Of a stretch of 64,000 nucleotides of DNA, positions 49,751 to 57,675 are shown piece by piece. The first letter of the stretch is position 1. Each line of letters opens with the position of its first letter. Location: the NCBI GenBank assembly GCA_947627325.1, contig CANQVO010000001.1:62001-126000 (forward strand). Direction: 5' to 3'. A program made the translations under genes and the position numbers. The stretch is from an uncultured Oscillospiraceae bacterium. Its GTDB lineage: Bacteria; Bacillota; Clostridia; Oscillospirales; Oscillospiraceae. Under the pieces are notes generated by a model. It did no database searches and was not told the origin of the DNA. It worked only from the letters and a program-made list of their open reading frames with translations.

Positions 49751-51964
49751 ATGAGCTTATTTTTACATACATACGCCGCCTTGAAAGAGTATTTCGGCCA
49801 CGCCCAGTTCCGCCCCGGGCAGGAGCGGCTGATCGACGCCATCCTGTCCGGCCGGGACGTGCTGGGCGTTATGCCCACCGGGGGCGGCAAGTCGATCTGC
49901 TACCAGATCCCCGCCCTGCTCCTGCCGGGGCTCACCCTGGTGATCTCGCCGCTGATCTCCCTGATGAAGGACCAGGTGTCCGCCCTGCGCGGGAACGGGA
50001 TCCGGGCCGCTTTCCTGAACAGCTCCCTGTCCTCGGAGGACTTTCAGGAGACGGTCCGCGAGATCGACCGGGGGGTATACAAGCTGGTCTACATCGCCCC
50101 CGAGCGGCTGGACGACCCGCGCTTTTCGGCGCTCCTGCGGGACCGCGCCGTCTCTCTGCTGGCGGTGGATGAGGCCCACTGCATCTCCCAGTGGGGCCAC
50201 GACTTCCGCCCCAGCTATCTGAAGATCGCGGATCTCGCGGACAGGCTCCCCCGCCGGCCGGTGGTGGCCGCCTTTACCGCCACGGCCACCCGCGAGGTCC
50301 GGGAGGATATCACCACGCGGCTGAAGCTACGCGACCCCGTGTGTCTGGTCACCGGCTTCGACCGGCCCAACCTGTATTTTGAGGTGCGCCGCCCGGCGAA
50401 CAAGACCGCCGCCACGCTGAAGCTGGTGCGGGAGCGCCGGGGGAAGAGCGGCATCATCTACTGCGCCACGCGGGCCAGCGTGGAGCGGGTGTGTGAGCGC
50501 CTCCAGCGCGCGGGCATACCCGCCACCCGCTATCACGCGGGCTTGAGCGACCAGGAGCGGCGCGCCAACCAGACCGAGTTCCAGTACGACCGGCGGCCGG
50601 TGATGGTGGCCACCAACGCCTTTGGCATGGGCATCGACAAGTCCAATGTGAACTACGTCCTCCACTACAATATGCCAAAGAGCCTGGAGGCCTACTACCA
50701 GGAGGCGGGCCGGGCGGGGCGGGACGGGGAGCCGGCGGAGTGCATCCTGCTGTTCTCCCAGGGCGACGTGAACACCGCCAAATACCTCATCGCCAACAGC
50801 GGGGAGAACGAGGCGCTGACAGAGGAGGAGCGGAAGCTGGTCCGCCGCCGGGATCTGCTCTTGCTGGACGCCATGGTGGGCTTCTGCAAGACCTCCGGCT
50901 GTCTGCGGCGCTACCTGCTGGACTACTTCGGCCAGGCGGCGGCGGAGCGGTGCGAAAACTGCGGAAACTGCCGCACCCCATTTGTGGAGACGGACGTGAC
51001 CCGGGAGGCGCAGATGATCCTCTCCTGCGTCCGGCGGGTGCGGGACCGGCTGGGGTACTACGTGGGCCCGGCCCTCGTCATCCGGGTCCTGCGGAGCGAC
51101 AAGGACCCGCGTATCCAGGAATTTGGGCTGGACGAGTTGTCCACCTACGGGCTGATGCGCGCTCTGCCCAGAGGAACGATCCGGGAGATCGTGGACCACC
51201 TCCAGCGGGAGGGCTTTTTGACGGTGGAGCCGGAGCACGGGACCCTTCGGCCCACCCCGCGGGCAAACGAGGTCCTGTTCCACGGCCAGCGGGTCACCAT
51301 GCTCCGCCCGGCGGAGACCCAGGAGGACGAGGCGGAGGACAAACATCGGGTGGAGCCGGAGGACGAGGCGGAGGACAAGCGGCGGGCGGGCCCGGCGGGT
51401 CCGGCAACTCAAGCGGGCCCGGATGAGGAACTTTTAGCCGCACTCAAGGCACTACGTAGTCGGCTGGCGCGGGAGGCGGGCGTTCCGGCGTACATCGTCT
51501 TTTCCAATGCCGCGCTGGCGGACATGGCGGCCAGGCGGCCCCGGACCCCGGAGGAATTTTTGGAGGTCTCCGGCGTGGGCCAGGTAAAAGCCGCCCAGTA
51601 CGGCGAGACCTTCCTGCGGGAGATCGCCGCCTACCTGGACGGGGCGGAAGATAAACACCAGGCGGAGCCGGAGGACGAGGCGCAAGGCAAACATCAGGCG
51701 GTCCCTGCGAGCTCGGCGGGGCCGGATGAGGGGTTGTTGGTTGCACTCAAGGCGCTACGCGGTCGGCTGGCGCGGGAGGCGGGCGTTCCGGCGTACATCG
51801 TCTTTTCCAACGCCGCGCTGGCAGACATGGCGGCCAGGCGGCCCCGGACCCCGGAGGAATTTTTGGAGGTCTCCGGCGTGGGCCAGGTGAAGGCCGCCCA
51901 GTACGGCGAGACCTTCCTGCGGGAGATCGCCTCCTACCTAGATCGGGCGGAGGGGGACGCCTGA
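49751..51964 (+). CDS. recQ: RecQ-like ATP-dependent DNA helicase with two HRDC domains
   Basis: 737 residues. Walker A PTGGGKS (42-48), DEAH (140-143), the aromatic loop HCISQWGHDFR, and motif VI YYQEAGRAGRDG form the helicase core. The zinc site is C..GC with CENCGNC near 400; a winged helix covers about 420-520. Two HRDC domains (about 558-634 and 659-735) are nearly identical, joined by Glu/Asp/Lys-rich linkers containing EDEAEDKHR repeats. Normal RecQ has one HRDC. It unwinds DNA 3' to 5' in recombination repair. A GTG 18 codons earlier is possible but lacks family similarity. Confidence 0.95.
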   Translation: MSLFLHTYAALKEYFGHAQFRPGQERLIDAILSGRDVLGVMPTGGGKSICYQIPALLLPGLTLVISPLISLMKDQVSALRGNGIRAAFLNSSLSSEDFQETVREIDRGVYKLVYIAPERLDDPRFSALLRDRAVSLLAVDEAHCISQWGHDFRPSYLKIADLADRLPRRPVVAAFTATATREVREDITTRLKLRDPVCLVTGFDRPNLYFEVRRPANKTAATLKLVRERRGKSGIIYCATRASVERVCERLQRAGIPATRYHAGLSDQERRANQTEFQYDRRPVMVATNAFGMGIDKSNVNYVLHYNMPKSLEAYYQEAGRAGRDGEPAECILLFSQGDVNTAKYLIANSGENEALTEEERKLVRRRDLLLLDAMVGFCKTSGCLRRYLLDYFGQAAAERCENCGNCRTPFVETDVTREAQMILSCVRRVRDRLGYYVGPALVIRVLRSDKDPRIQEFGLDELSTYGLMRALPRGTIREIVDHLQREGFLTVEPEHGTLRPTPRANEVLFHGQRVTMLRPAETQEDEAEDKHRVEPEDEAEDKRRAGPAGPATQAGPDEELLAALKALRSRLAREAGVPAYIVFSNAALADMAARRPRTPEEFLEVSGVGQVKAAQYGETFLREIAAYLDGAEDKHQAEPEDEAQGKHQAVPASSAGPDEGLLVALKALRGRLAREAGVPAYIVFSNAALADMAARRPRTPEEFLEVSGVGQVKAAQYGETFLREIASYLDRAEGDA
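51346..51956 (+). repeat. 303-bp in-frame tandem duplication (HRDC plus linker) inside recQ
   Basis: The block starting CGGCTGGCGCGGGAGGCG at 51461 recurs at 51764 (offset 303 bases, 101 codons). Over about 190 bases only about eight differ, mostly at third positions. The preceding linker also repeats, in part as a 36-bp unit coding EDEAEDKHRVEP-like residues. Confidence 0.92.
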
Positions 51965-52085
51965 CGGAACAGGGGCGGAGGTGAGGCGCTTCCCGGCGTC
52001 TACCCCGGTCTGATCCTGCGGGACGCCGGGGCGGAGGTTGGCCGCGCCGCGGTCTGATTTGGCGGCGGCTGTCGCCCTGTTCCTC

Positions 52086-52114
52086 TTGCAAAAAGCGGCG
52101 GGAGGGTGCATAAT
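52086..52114 (+). promoter_or_regulatory. Promoter of the pyridoxine kinase gene
   Basis: TTGCAA (52086-52091), 17-base spacer, CATAAT (52109-52114). The 120 bases before it, after recQ, show nothing recognisable. Confidence 0.65.
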
Positions 52115-52143
52115 GGAGGGGCGATTTTTAGGAGGCGGTCTTT

Positions 52144-52986
52144 TTGAAGCATATCATCGCGGTCCACGATATCTCCGGCTTTGGGCGGTGTTCCCTCACG
52201 GTGGTCCTGCCCACGCTGGCGGTCATGGGGGTGCGGGCCTATCCCCTGCTCACCGCCTATCTCTCCGCCCAGACCGCCTTTCCCACCGGCGACAAGGCCG
52301 TCTTTCTGGACCTGACCGGCCAGATGGACCAGGTGCTGGACCACTGGAAGTACCTCAACGCCCAGTTTGACGGCTTTTACAGCGGCTTTCTGGGCTCGCC
52401 GGAGCAGATGGACATCCTCACCCGCTGTCTGGAGACCTACCAGAGGCCCGGGTTCCTCACCCTGGTGGACCCGGTGATGGGGGACCAGGGCAAGCCCTAC
52501 CGCACCTACACCCACCAGCTCTGCCAGCGGATGTGCCAGCTGGCCGCCCAGGCGGACGTGATCACCCCCAACCTCACCGAGGCCGCCATCCTCTTAAACG
52601 AGCCCTACGACCCCGCCCCCGGCGGGGAAAAGGCCGGGGAGTGGCTTCGCCGCCTGAGTCTGGACGGCCGCCGGAGCGTCATCCTCACCGGCCTGTCCCT
52701 GGCCCCGGACACGCTGGGGGCGGGGTGCTACGACCGGGAGACCGGCCTTGTCCACACCGCCCAGGCGCCCATGGTGGAGGGCACCTTCGCGGGCACGGGG
52801 GACCTGTTCGCCTCGGTGGCCCTGGGCCGTCTGCTGGCCGGGCACGACCTGGCGGACGCCGCCCAGACCGCCGTGGACTTCGTGGCCAAGTCGGCCCAGG
52901 CCACGGTGGACCGGGGGGGCGACCCCATGGAGGGGGCGGACTTTGAGCCCCTACTGGGCCTCCTGGCCCGCCCGGAGGGCGTTTAG
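52144..52986 (+). CDS. Pyridoxine/pyridoxal/pyridoxamine kinase (PdxY-like)
   Basis: 280 residues. N-terminal HDISGFGRCSLTVVLPTLAVMG is the vitamin B6 kinase signature; VDPVMGDQGKPY and TPNLTEAAIL are substrate and ATP contacts; GTGDLFAS holds the catalytic Asp. It phosphorylates B6 vitamers in salvage to PLP. The start is TTG at 52144 with AGGAGG 8 bases upstream. It overlaps the convergent SpoVB-like gene by 36 bases at its 3' end. Confidence 0.9.
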   Translation: MKHIIAVHDISGFGRCSLTVVLPTLAVMGVRAYPLLTAYLSAQTAFPTGDKAVFLDLTGQMDQVLDHWKYLNAQFDGFYSGFLGSPEQMDILTRCLETYQRPGFLTLVDPVMGDQGKPYRTYTHQLCQRMCQLAAQADVITPNLTEAAILLNEPYDPAPGGEKAGEWLRRLSLDGRRSVILTGLSLAPDTLGAGCYDRETGLVHTAQAPMVEGTFAGTGDLFASVALGRLLAGHDLADAAQTAVDFVAKSAQATVDRGGDPMEGADFEPLLGLLARPEGV

Positions 52987-54495
52987 GCCCACCCCCTGGG
53001 CCTGGAGGGCGGCCAGGTAGAGCACCGCGCCGAACCCGGTCACCGCCAGGCAGGCCAGGCCCGCGCCCAGGCCGGCCTCCAACAGCTTGAAAAAGAGCAG
53101 GCGGCAGCAGAGGCCCATGAGCACGGAGGCCAGCATGGGCGCCACCAGCCACGGAAAGGGCCGCGTGCGGATGCCGATGGCCCGCCGCACGTCCCGGTAG
53201 TTGAGGACGGCCCCCACCAGGGAACTGACCCACAGCCCGGTGACGTAGCCCCCTAGGCCGATGCGAGGGTCCCCCACCAGAAACCAGGTAAAGACCAGCT
53301 GCACGCCGTCGCTGAGGAGCATATTCCCGGCGGCGGCGCTCTGTTTGCCCAGGCCGTTCAGGGCGCTGCCCAGCACCGCCTGGTAACAGCTCAAAGCCAC
53401 CCCCACCGCCAGGGGGAAGATCCGCTCCCCCGCCCGGGCGTCCCGGAAGAGGATGACCCCCAGGCTGGGGCCCACCACGGTGAGCAGGGCCATGGCGGGC
53501 AGGATGAGGAGCGACGTGGCCCCCATCACCCGGCCCAGCTGATCCCGGGCTTCCCCAGTCCGCTTCAACGCCACCGCCTGGGCCAGCTTGGGCACCAGCA
53601 TCAGCCCCAGGGCCCCCACGAAGGCGGAGGGCATGAGGAGCATGGGCAGGGTCATGCCGTTGATGACCCCAAAGGCGCTCATGGCCTGGGACACGGTGGC
53701 CCCGCCCTTCACCAGCAGGCGGGGGATGAGCACGGCGTTGGCCGAGCCCATCAGGTTGCCCAGCAGGGCCGTGCCCCCCACGGGCAGGGCGATACGGAGG
53801 ATCTCCCGGCGAAGACCGGGCACCTCCGGGCGCTCTCCCCCGCCCCGGCCCATGCACCGGCGGAAGAGGAGGGTGAGGGCGCAGGCGGAGAATACCTCGC
53901 ACAGGCACATCCCCAGGACGATGAGGCCCACCGTCCGCTCCCCATTTTGGGGCAGAAAGACCAGGAGGAGCCCCAGCACCGCCACGGCCCGGATGACCTG
54001 CTCGGCCATCTCGCACAGGGCGGGCGGGGCCACCCGGCCCACGCCGAAAAAGCTGTGCTTTTGGAGATTCTCCACCCCCGTCAGGGCCAGGCAGGGCACC
54101 AGCAGACACAGCCCCAGCCGGGTGCGGGCGTCCCCCAGGAGGTAGACGGAGATGGGGTCGGACAGCAGGACCGTCGCCAGCCCCAGAGGGGCCAACAGCG
54201 TGAAAAACAGCCGCAGACTGACCCGCCGCACCTGGCGGATGGCGGCCAGGTCGTGCCGGGCCCCGTACCGGGCGGAGAGGGCGGACACCGCCACGGTGAG
54301 GCCCGAGGCGGTGAGGGAGCTGAGCACGGCGTAGACGGGCATGATGAGCTGGTAGAGGCCCATGAGCTCCGCCCCGATCAGCCGGGACAGGGCGATGCGG
54401 TAGAAAAAGCCCACCACCTGGCCAAACAGGCCGCTGAAGGTCAACAGCACCGTGCCGCCCACCATGGACGCGCCCGTCTCCTTCAACCCGCTCAC
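52951..54495 (-). CDS. SpoVB-like polysaccharide/lipid flippase (MOP superfamily)
   Basis: 514 residues from GTG 54495, with about 14 membrane helices. LLTFSGLFGQVVGFFYRIALSRLIGAELMGLY at the N-terminus (cited only as landmark L13 to Y44) and the PVYAVLSSLTASGLTVAVS segment match the SpoVB/Cdc group of MOP transporters, used in spore cortex or wall polymer export. The start is uncertain: TTG 54486 is equally possible, since AGGGGAGGGGG precedes both. A hairpin (54501-54520) encloses the ribosome binding region. Not coupled to other spore genes here. Confidence 0.85.
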   Translation of the reverse strand: MSGLKETGASMVGGTVLLTFSGLFGQVVGFFYRIALSRLIGAELMGLYQLIMPVYAVLSSLTASGLTVAVSALSARYGARHDLAAIRQVRRVSLRLFFTLLAPLGLATVLLSDPISVYLLGDARTRLGLCLLVPCLALTGVENLQKHSFFGVGRVAPPALCEMAEQVIRAVAVLGLLLVFLPQNGERTVGLIVLGMCLCEVFSACALTLLFRRCMGRGGGERPEVPGLRREILRIALPVGGTALLGNLMGSANAVLIPRLLVKGGATVSQAMSAFGVINGMTLPMLLMPSAFVGALGLMLVPKLAQAVALKRTGEARDQLGRVMGATSLLILPAMALLTVVGPSLGVILFRDARAGERIFPLAVGVALSCYQAVLGSALNGLGKQSAAAGNMLLSDGVQLVFTWFLVGDPRIGLGGYVTGLWVSSLVGAVLNYRDVRRAIGIRTRPFPWLVAPMLASVLMGLCCRLLFFKLLEAGLGAGLACLAVTGFGAVLYLAALQAQGVGLNALRAGQEAQ

Positions 54496-54500
54496 CCCCT

Positions 54501-54520
54501 CCCCTGAACCTATGCAGGGG
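54501..54520 (-). promoter_or_regulatory. Hairpin with CATAGG loop before the SpoVB-like gene
   Basis: Minus-strand stem CCCCTG / CAGGGG with loop CATAGGTT, its 3' arm merging into the Shine-Dalgarno. It resembles the 7421-7448 hairpin in stem, loop and position. Confidence 0.45.
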
Positions 54521-54557
54521 CCGGGGGCGGGAGAACGGGGCGGCGACAAATTTTAGC

Positions 54558-54586
54558 TTGTACTTTTTCCCTGAATGGGGTATAAT
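54558..54586 (+). promoter_or_regulatory. Promoter of the DUF4364 gene pair
   Basis: TTGTAC (54558-54563), 17-base spacer, TATAAT (54581-54586), 36 bases before the ATG. Confidence 0.75.
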
Positions 54587-54622
54587 TTCAAGTTGAACGC
54601 AGTGAGAAAAGGAGGCGGCGGA

Positions 54623-55162
54623 ATGTCCCATCCCGGCTTTGTCCACGAGTCCCTGGACGTAAAGGTCGTCATCTTATACAACATGGCCCGGGTGACCGCC
54701 CCCATCGACTTCGACACCCTGACCGACCTGGCATTGTGCGACCCGGGGATCGACTTCTTCCTCTACGCCCAGGCGGTGGAACAGCTGGTGGACAGCGGCC
54801 ACCTGTCCAGGGGCGACGACGGGCTCTACACCATCACCGACAAGGGCCGCGCCAACGGCGGCATTCTGGAGGGGGACCTCTCCCCCGTGGTCCGCGACCG
54901 CTGTGACAAGGCCCTGGCCCGGGTCAACGCCGCCCTGCGCCGGAGCGCCCAGGTCACCGCCCAGGTGCTGGAGGACGCCCCGGGCCGCTGTCACGTGGAG
55001 CTGGGCCTGTCCGACAACGCCGGCCCCCTGCTGGAGCTGCGGCTGACCGTCCCGGACCCCCGGCGGGGCCAGGAGATGGCCCGCCGCTTTCAAAAGCGCC
55101 CCGAAGACGTTCTCAACGCCATCCTCGCCTGTCTGGCGCGGGAGCCCCGGAAGGAGAAGTAA
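54623..55162 (+). CDS. DUF4364 family protein
   Basis: 179 residues: MSHPGFVHESLDVKVVILYN, then a winged-helix-like part (AVEQLVDSGHLSRGDDGLYTITDKGR, landmarks A51 to R76) and a C-terminal domain. DUF4364 proteins are common in Clostridia; the winged-helix resemblance suggests DNA binding but no target is known. GGAGG precedes the ATG; the longer in-frame start lies within the promoter. The next gene starts one base after its stop. Confidence 0.82.
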   Translation: MSHPGFVHESLDVKVVILYNMARVTAPIDFDTLTDLALCDPGIDFFLYAQAVEQLVDSGHLSRGDDGLYTITDKGRANGGILEGDLSPVVRDRCDKALARVNAALRRSAQVTAQVLEDAPGRCHVELGLSDNAGPLLELRLTVPDPRRGQEMARRFQKRPEDVLNAILACLAREPRKEK

Positions 55163-55163
55163 T

Positions 55164-56003
55164 ATGCTGTTTGGTTACACGTTGTCCACCCTGGTGCTCT
55201 ACTTTTGCTTCTACTCCCTGGCCGGTTGGTGCATGGAGACGGTCTACTGCTCCGTCCTGGAGCGGCGCTTTGTCTCCCGGGGCTTTCTCCACGGGCCCAT
55301 CTGCCCCATCTACGGGGTGGGCGTGCTGTTGATGATCCTGTTTTTCCGGCCCCTGGCGGGGAATATTCTGGTGTTCTACCTGGTCTCCACCGTCACCATG
55401 TCCGCCTGGGAGTATTTCGTGGGCTGGTTTTTGGAGGTCACCACCCACATGAAATACTGGGATTACAGTATGTACCGCTTTAATCTAAAAGGCCGCATCT
55501 GCCTGTGGGTGTGCCTGGTGTGGGGCGCGCTGTCCTACGTGTGCATCTTCTGGATCCACCCGCCGGTGGAGCGCGCCGTCGCCGCCCTCCCGACCATGGT
55601 ACGGGACATTTTGGCCATCGTCCTGGCCTCCGCCATCCTGGCCGACGCGGTGGTCACCATCCGGGACCTGGCCCTGATGACCAAGGTCGTCAACGCCCTC
55701 CAGCAGGCGGGCAGCGGCCTGACCAGCCGTTTCCAGGACGCCAAGGAGGCCATGGCCTCCGCCCTGCCGGAGAGTCTGTCGGAGAGCGGGGCCAAACTGC
55801 GGGAGAAGTACAGCGACCTGGTGGCCGCCGCCGAGCGGCGCACCCGCCGCTTCCGCCACACCTACGCCCAGTTTGACACCCCCAAGCTGGACGTCCACCT
55901 CCGCCAGGCCATCTCCGACAAGGCCCGCCAGGTCATCGAGGAGCGGCAGGCCAAAAAGGCGGCCCGCAAGGCGTCCAAGCGAGCCGCCCGAAAGGCGTCT
56001 TAA
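55164..56003 (+). CDS. Putative ABC-transporter type IV (CmpB-like) membrane protein
   Basis: 279 residues. Four or five helices in the first 170 residues with the family's YSLAGWCMETVYCSV, RGFLHGPICPIYGVG and SAWEYFVGWFLE motifs; then a long cytoplasmic coiled region (about 175-279) rich in Lys/Arg/Ala and ending in KAARKASKRAARKAS. The family is annotated as an ABC-transporter type but has no ATPase; function unknown. AAGGAG lies 7 bases before the ATG. The gene ends 10 bases before the convergent trmB fusion with no terminator between. Confidence 0.83.
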   Translation: MLFGYTLSTLVLYFCFYSLAGWCMETVYCSVLERRFVSRGFLHGPICPIYGVGVLLMILFFRPLAGNILVFYLVSTVTMSAWEYFVGWFLEVTTHMKYWDYSMYRFNLKGRICLWVCLVWGALSYVCIFWIHPPVERAVAALPTMVRDILAIVLASAILADAVVTIRDLALMTKVVNALQQAGSGLTSRFQDAKEAMASALPESLSESGAKLREKYSDLVAAAERRTRRFRHTYAQFDTPKLDVHLRQAISDKARQVIEERQAKKAARKASKRAARKAS

Positions 56004-56013
56004 CAGCTTCTTC

Positions 56014-57153
56014 TCACACTGTCACCCAGTACCGCCGCGCCGGGCGGCCCGCGGCGTCAGCCTCCCGATCCTCCAGGGCCGCCTTGTAGTGCAGGATGGT
56101 CCGGGCGGCGGCGGCGTTGTCGTCGGCGCAGGTGATGAGCACCCGGGTCAGGCCCAGCTCCTCCCGGCAGTAGGCCAGGGCCAGGCCCAGCATCTCGGTG
56201 GCGTAGCCCCGGCGGCGGCGGTCGGGCCGGACGCTGAAGGCCACCTGGCCGCCGGACGCCTCCCACGGCCCCTCCGCCTCCCGGCGGACGCGGATGGCCC
56301 CCACCATCTCTCCCCCGCTGTCCAGGGCAATAAAGGTGTTTGCCTTTACAGCTTCATCGGTCACAGCGGCGCGCCAGGCGGCGTAGTCCGCCGCATCCTC
56401 CAGACCGGCGGCGCCGACGCATGGTTCCTGAACATCCTGAAAACACTGGCGATAGATCCAGACGGCGGCCTCGTGCTCCGGCTGGGGGCGCGTCAGGGTC
56501 AGGCGGGCCGACAAGGTTTCTCCCTTTACAGCCACGCACCGGCAAATGGGCTTGCCCTCCCGGTAGAATTTCTCCTCGTAGTCGGTCATCACGCCGCTGA
56601 CCCCGTGGGCGTGGAGGTCCCGGGTCACCTGTTTTAGGGCGTAGCCCGCCTTGGGGAACTGGAACAGGGACCAGTCAAAGAGGCCCCGGTTGTCCGTCTT
56701 AAAATGGATCTCCCCGCCGGGGGCCAGCACGGCGGCGTAGAGCCGCAGGAAGTCCGGGTGGGTCAGCCGCCGCTTGGCCTGGCGGTTGGAGGGCCAGGGG
56801 TCGGAGAAGTTGAGGTAGACCCGGCTCACTTCGCCTGGGGCAAACCAGCCGTCCAGCGCCCGGGCGTCGCCGTCGATGAAAAAGACGTTGGAAAGGCCCG
56901 CCGCCTCCGCCCGCTCCATGGCCATCACCATGGCGTCGGCCACCCGCTCCACCGCCACAAAGAGCACCTCCGGCTCCGCCTTGGCGGTCTCCACGGTGAA
57001 GCGGCCCTTGCCACAGCCCAGCTCCAGCCGGACCTCCCGGCACCCGTCCAGCAGCTCCCGCCAGCGGCCCCGGTTCGCCTCCGGCCGCTCCACCAGCCGG
57101 GCGCTCTGCCGCTCCATCCGCCGGTCCAAATGTGCTTTTTTCCGCATCCGCAT
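56014..57153 (-). CDS. trmB: tRNA (guanine-N7)-methyltransferase fused to a GNAT domain
   Basis: 379 residues. Residues 1-210 are TrmB: MRMRKKAHLDRRM, the SAM motif LELGCGKGRF (43-52), VERVADAMVMAMERA, NFSDPWP and KTDNRGLFDWSL. It methylates G46 in the tRNA variable loop. Residues about 215-379 form a GNAT acetyltransferase with VRPDRRRRGYATEMLGLAL as the acetyl-CoA motif and a C-terminal HYKAALEDR. The start at 57153 has GGGGGA 7 bases upstream; 57168 and 57147 are alternatives. Standalone TrmB is about 215 residues, so the fusion is real length gain in one uninterrupted frame. Confidence 0.9.
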   Translation of the reverse strand: MRMRKKAHLDRRMERQSARLVERPEANRGRWRELLDGCREVRLELGCGKGRFTVETAKAEPEVLFVAVERVADAMVMAMERAEAAGLSNVFFIDGDARALDGWFAPGEVSRVYLNFSDPWPSNRQAKRRLTHPDFLRLYAAVLAPGGEIHFKTDNRGLFDWSLFQFPKAGYALKQVTRDLHAHGVSGVMTDYEEKFYREGKPICRCVAVKGETLSARLTLTRPQPEHEAAVWIYRQCFQDVQEPCVGAAGLEDAADYAAWRAAVTDEAVKANTFIALDSGGEMVGAIRVRREAEGPWEASGGQVAFSVRPDRRRRGYATEMLGLALAYCREELGLTRVLITCADDNAAAARTILHYKAALEDREADAAGRPARRYWVTV

Positions 57154-57209
57154 GACCTGTTCCCCCATGGTGGTTAATGTGCGGATATTGTAGCACAGGC
57201 AAGAAATCC

Positions 57210-57238
57210 TTGCAATCCCCTCCCCTTTTTCGTATAAT
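57210..57238 (+). promoter_or_regulatory. Promoter of tRNA-Pro
   Basis: TTGCAA (57210-57215), 17-base spacer, TATAAT (57233-57238), 31 bases before the tRNA. Confidence 0.85.
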
Positions 57239-57269
57239 GGAACGTGCCGCCCCCCCGGCGGCAAGATAT

Positions 57270-57345
57270 CCGGGTGTAGCGAAGCTGGTATCGCGCCTGG
57301 TTTGGGACCAGGAGACCGCGCGTTCGAGTCGCGCCACTCGGACCA
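57270..57345 (+). tRNA. tRNA-Pro (anticodon TGG)
   Basis: 76 nt with CCA. Acceptor CCGGGTG/CACTCGG (one G-U), D-arm GCGAAGCTGGTATCGC, anticodon arm CCTGG-TTTGGGA-CCAGG (anticodon UGG), T-arm GCGCGTTCGAGTCGCGC. Confidence 0.95.
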
Positions 57346-57346
57346 C

Positions 57347-57385
57347 GTCGGAGCAAGCTCCATATCGCTTGCTCCGACTTTTTTT
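57347..57385 (+). terminator. Terminator of tRNA-Pro
   Basis: Stem GTCGGAGCAAGC / GCTTGCTCCGAC, 8-base loop, T7. Confidence 0.9.
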
Positions 57386-57426
57386 CAAAAAGTCAGAGCG
57401 CGCTCATTCCGCCGCTCCTCCTTTCC

Positions 57427-57570
57427 AAATCGAACCCGCCGCGCTGGGCTTCGATTTGTTTTTTCCCGAATCCTGAAGCCATAAGTCCTATCACTACACT
57501 TTGACCAAAAGTATGGCGATCCGAACTACTTGACCCACGGGGGTCACGTAGTTCGGATCTTTCATTTCCA
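57427..57570. repeat. Two hairpins in the gap after tRNA-Pro
   Basis: First: AAATCGAA (57427-57434) with TTCGATTT (57450-57457), followed by a T-rich run, terminator-like. Second: 57518-57569, arms of about 19 bp (GATCCGAACTAC..TGACCC with its complement). The gap 57386-57593 shows no ORF with coding signals. Confidence 0.5.
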
Positions 57571-57593
57571 TCGGGGATATTCTCTGCCCGCCC

Positions 57594-57622
57594 TTGCGAT
57601 TTTATGGGCGTTTGGATATAAT
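57594..57622 (+). promoter_or_regulatory. Promoter of the epoxide hydrolase-like gene
   Basis: TTGCGA (57594-57599), 17-base spacer, TATAAT (57617-57622). Confidence 0.75.
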
Positions 57623-57675
57623 GGCAGATGAGAAGCGGATCGTTTCATTGGCTGAATGTATGGGGGTGCCTGAGG

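Noticed and set aside
57270-57345. Phage attachment site at tRNA-Pro
   Set aside because: No integrase gene and no downstream copy of the tRNA 3' end could be found by eye.
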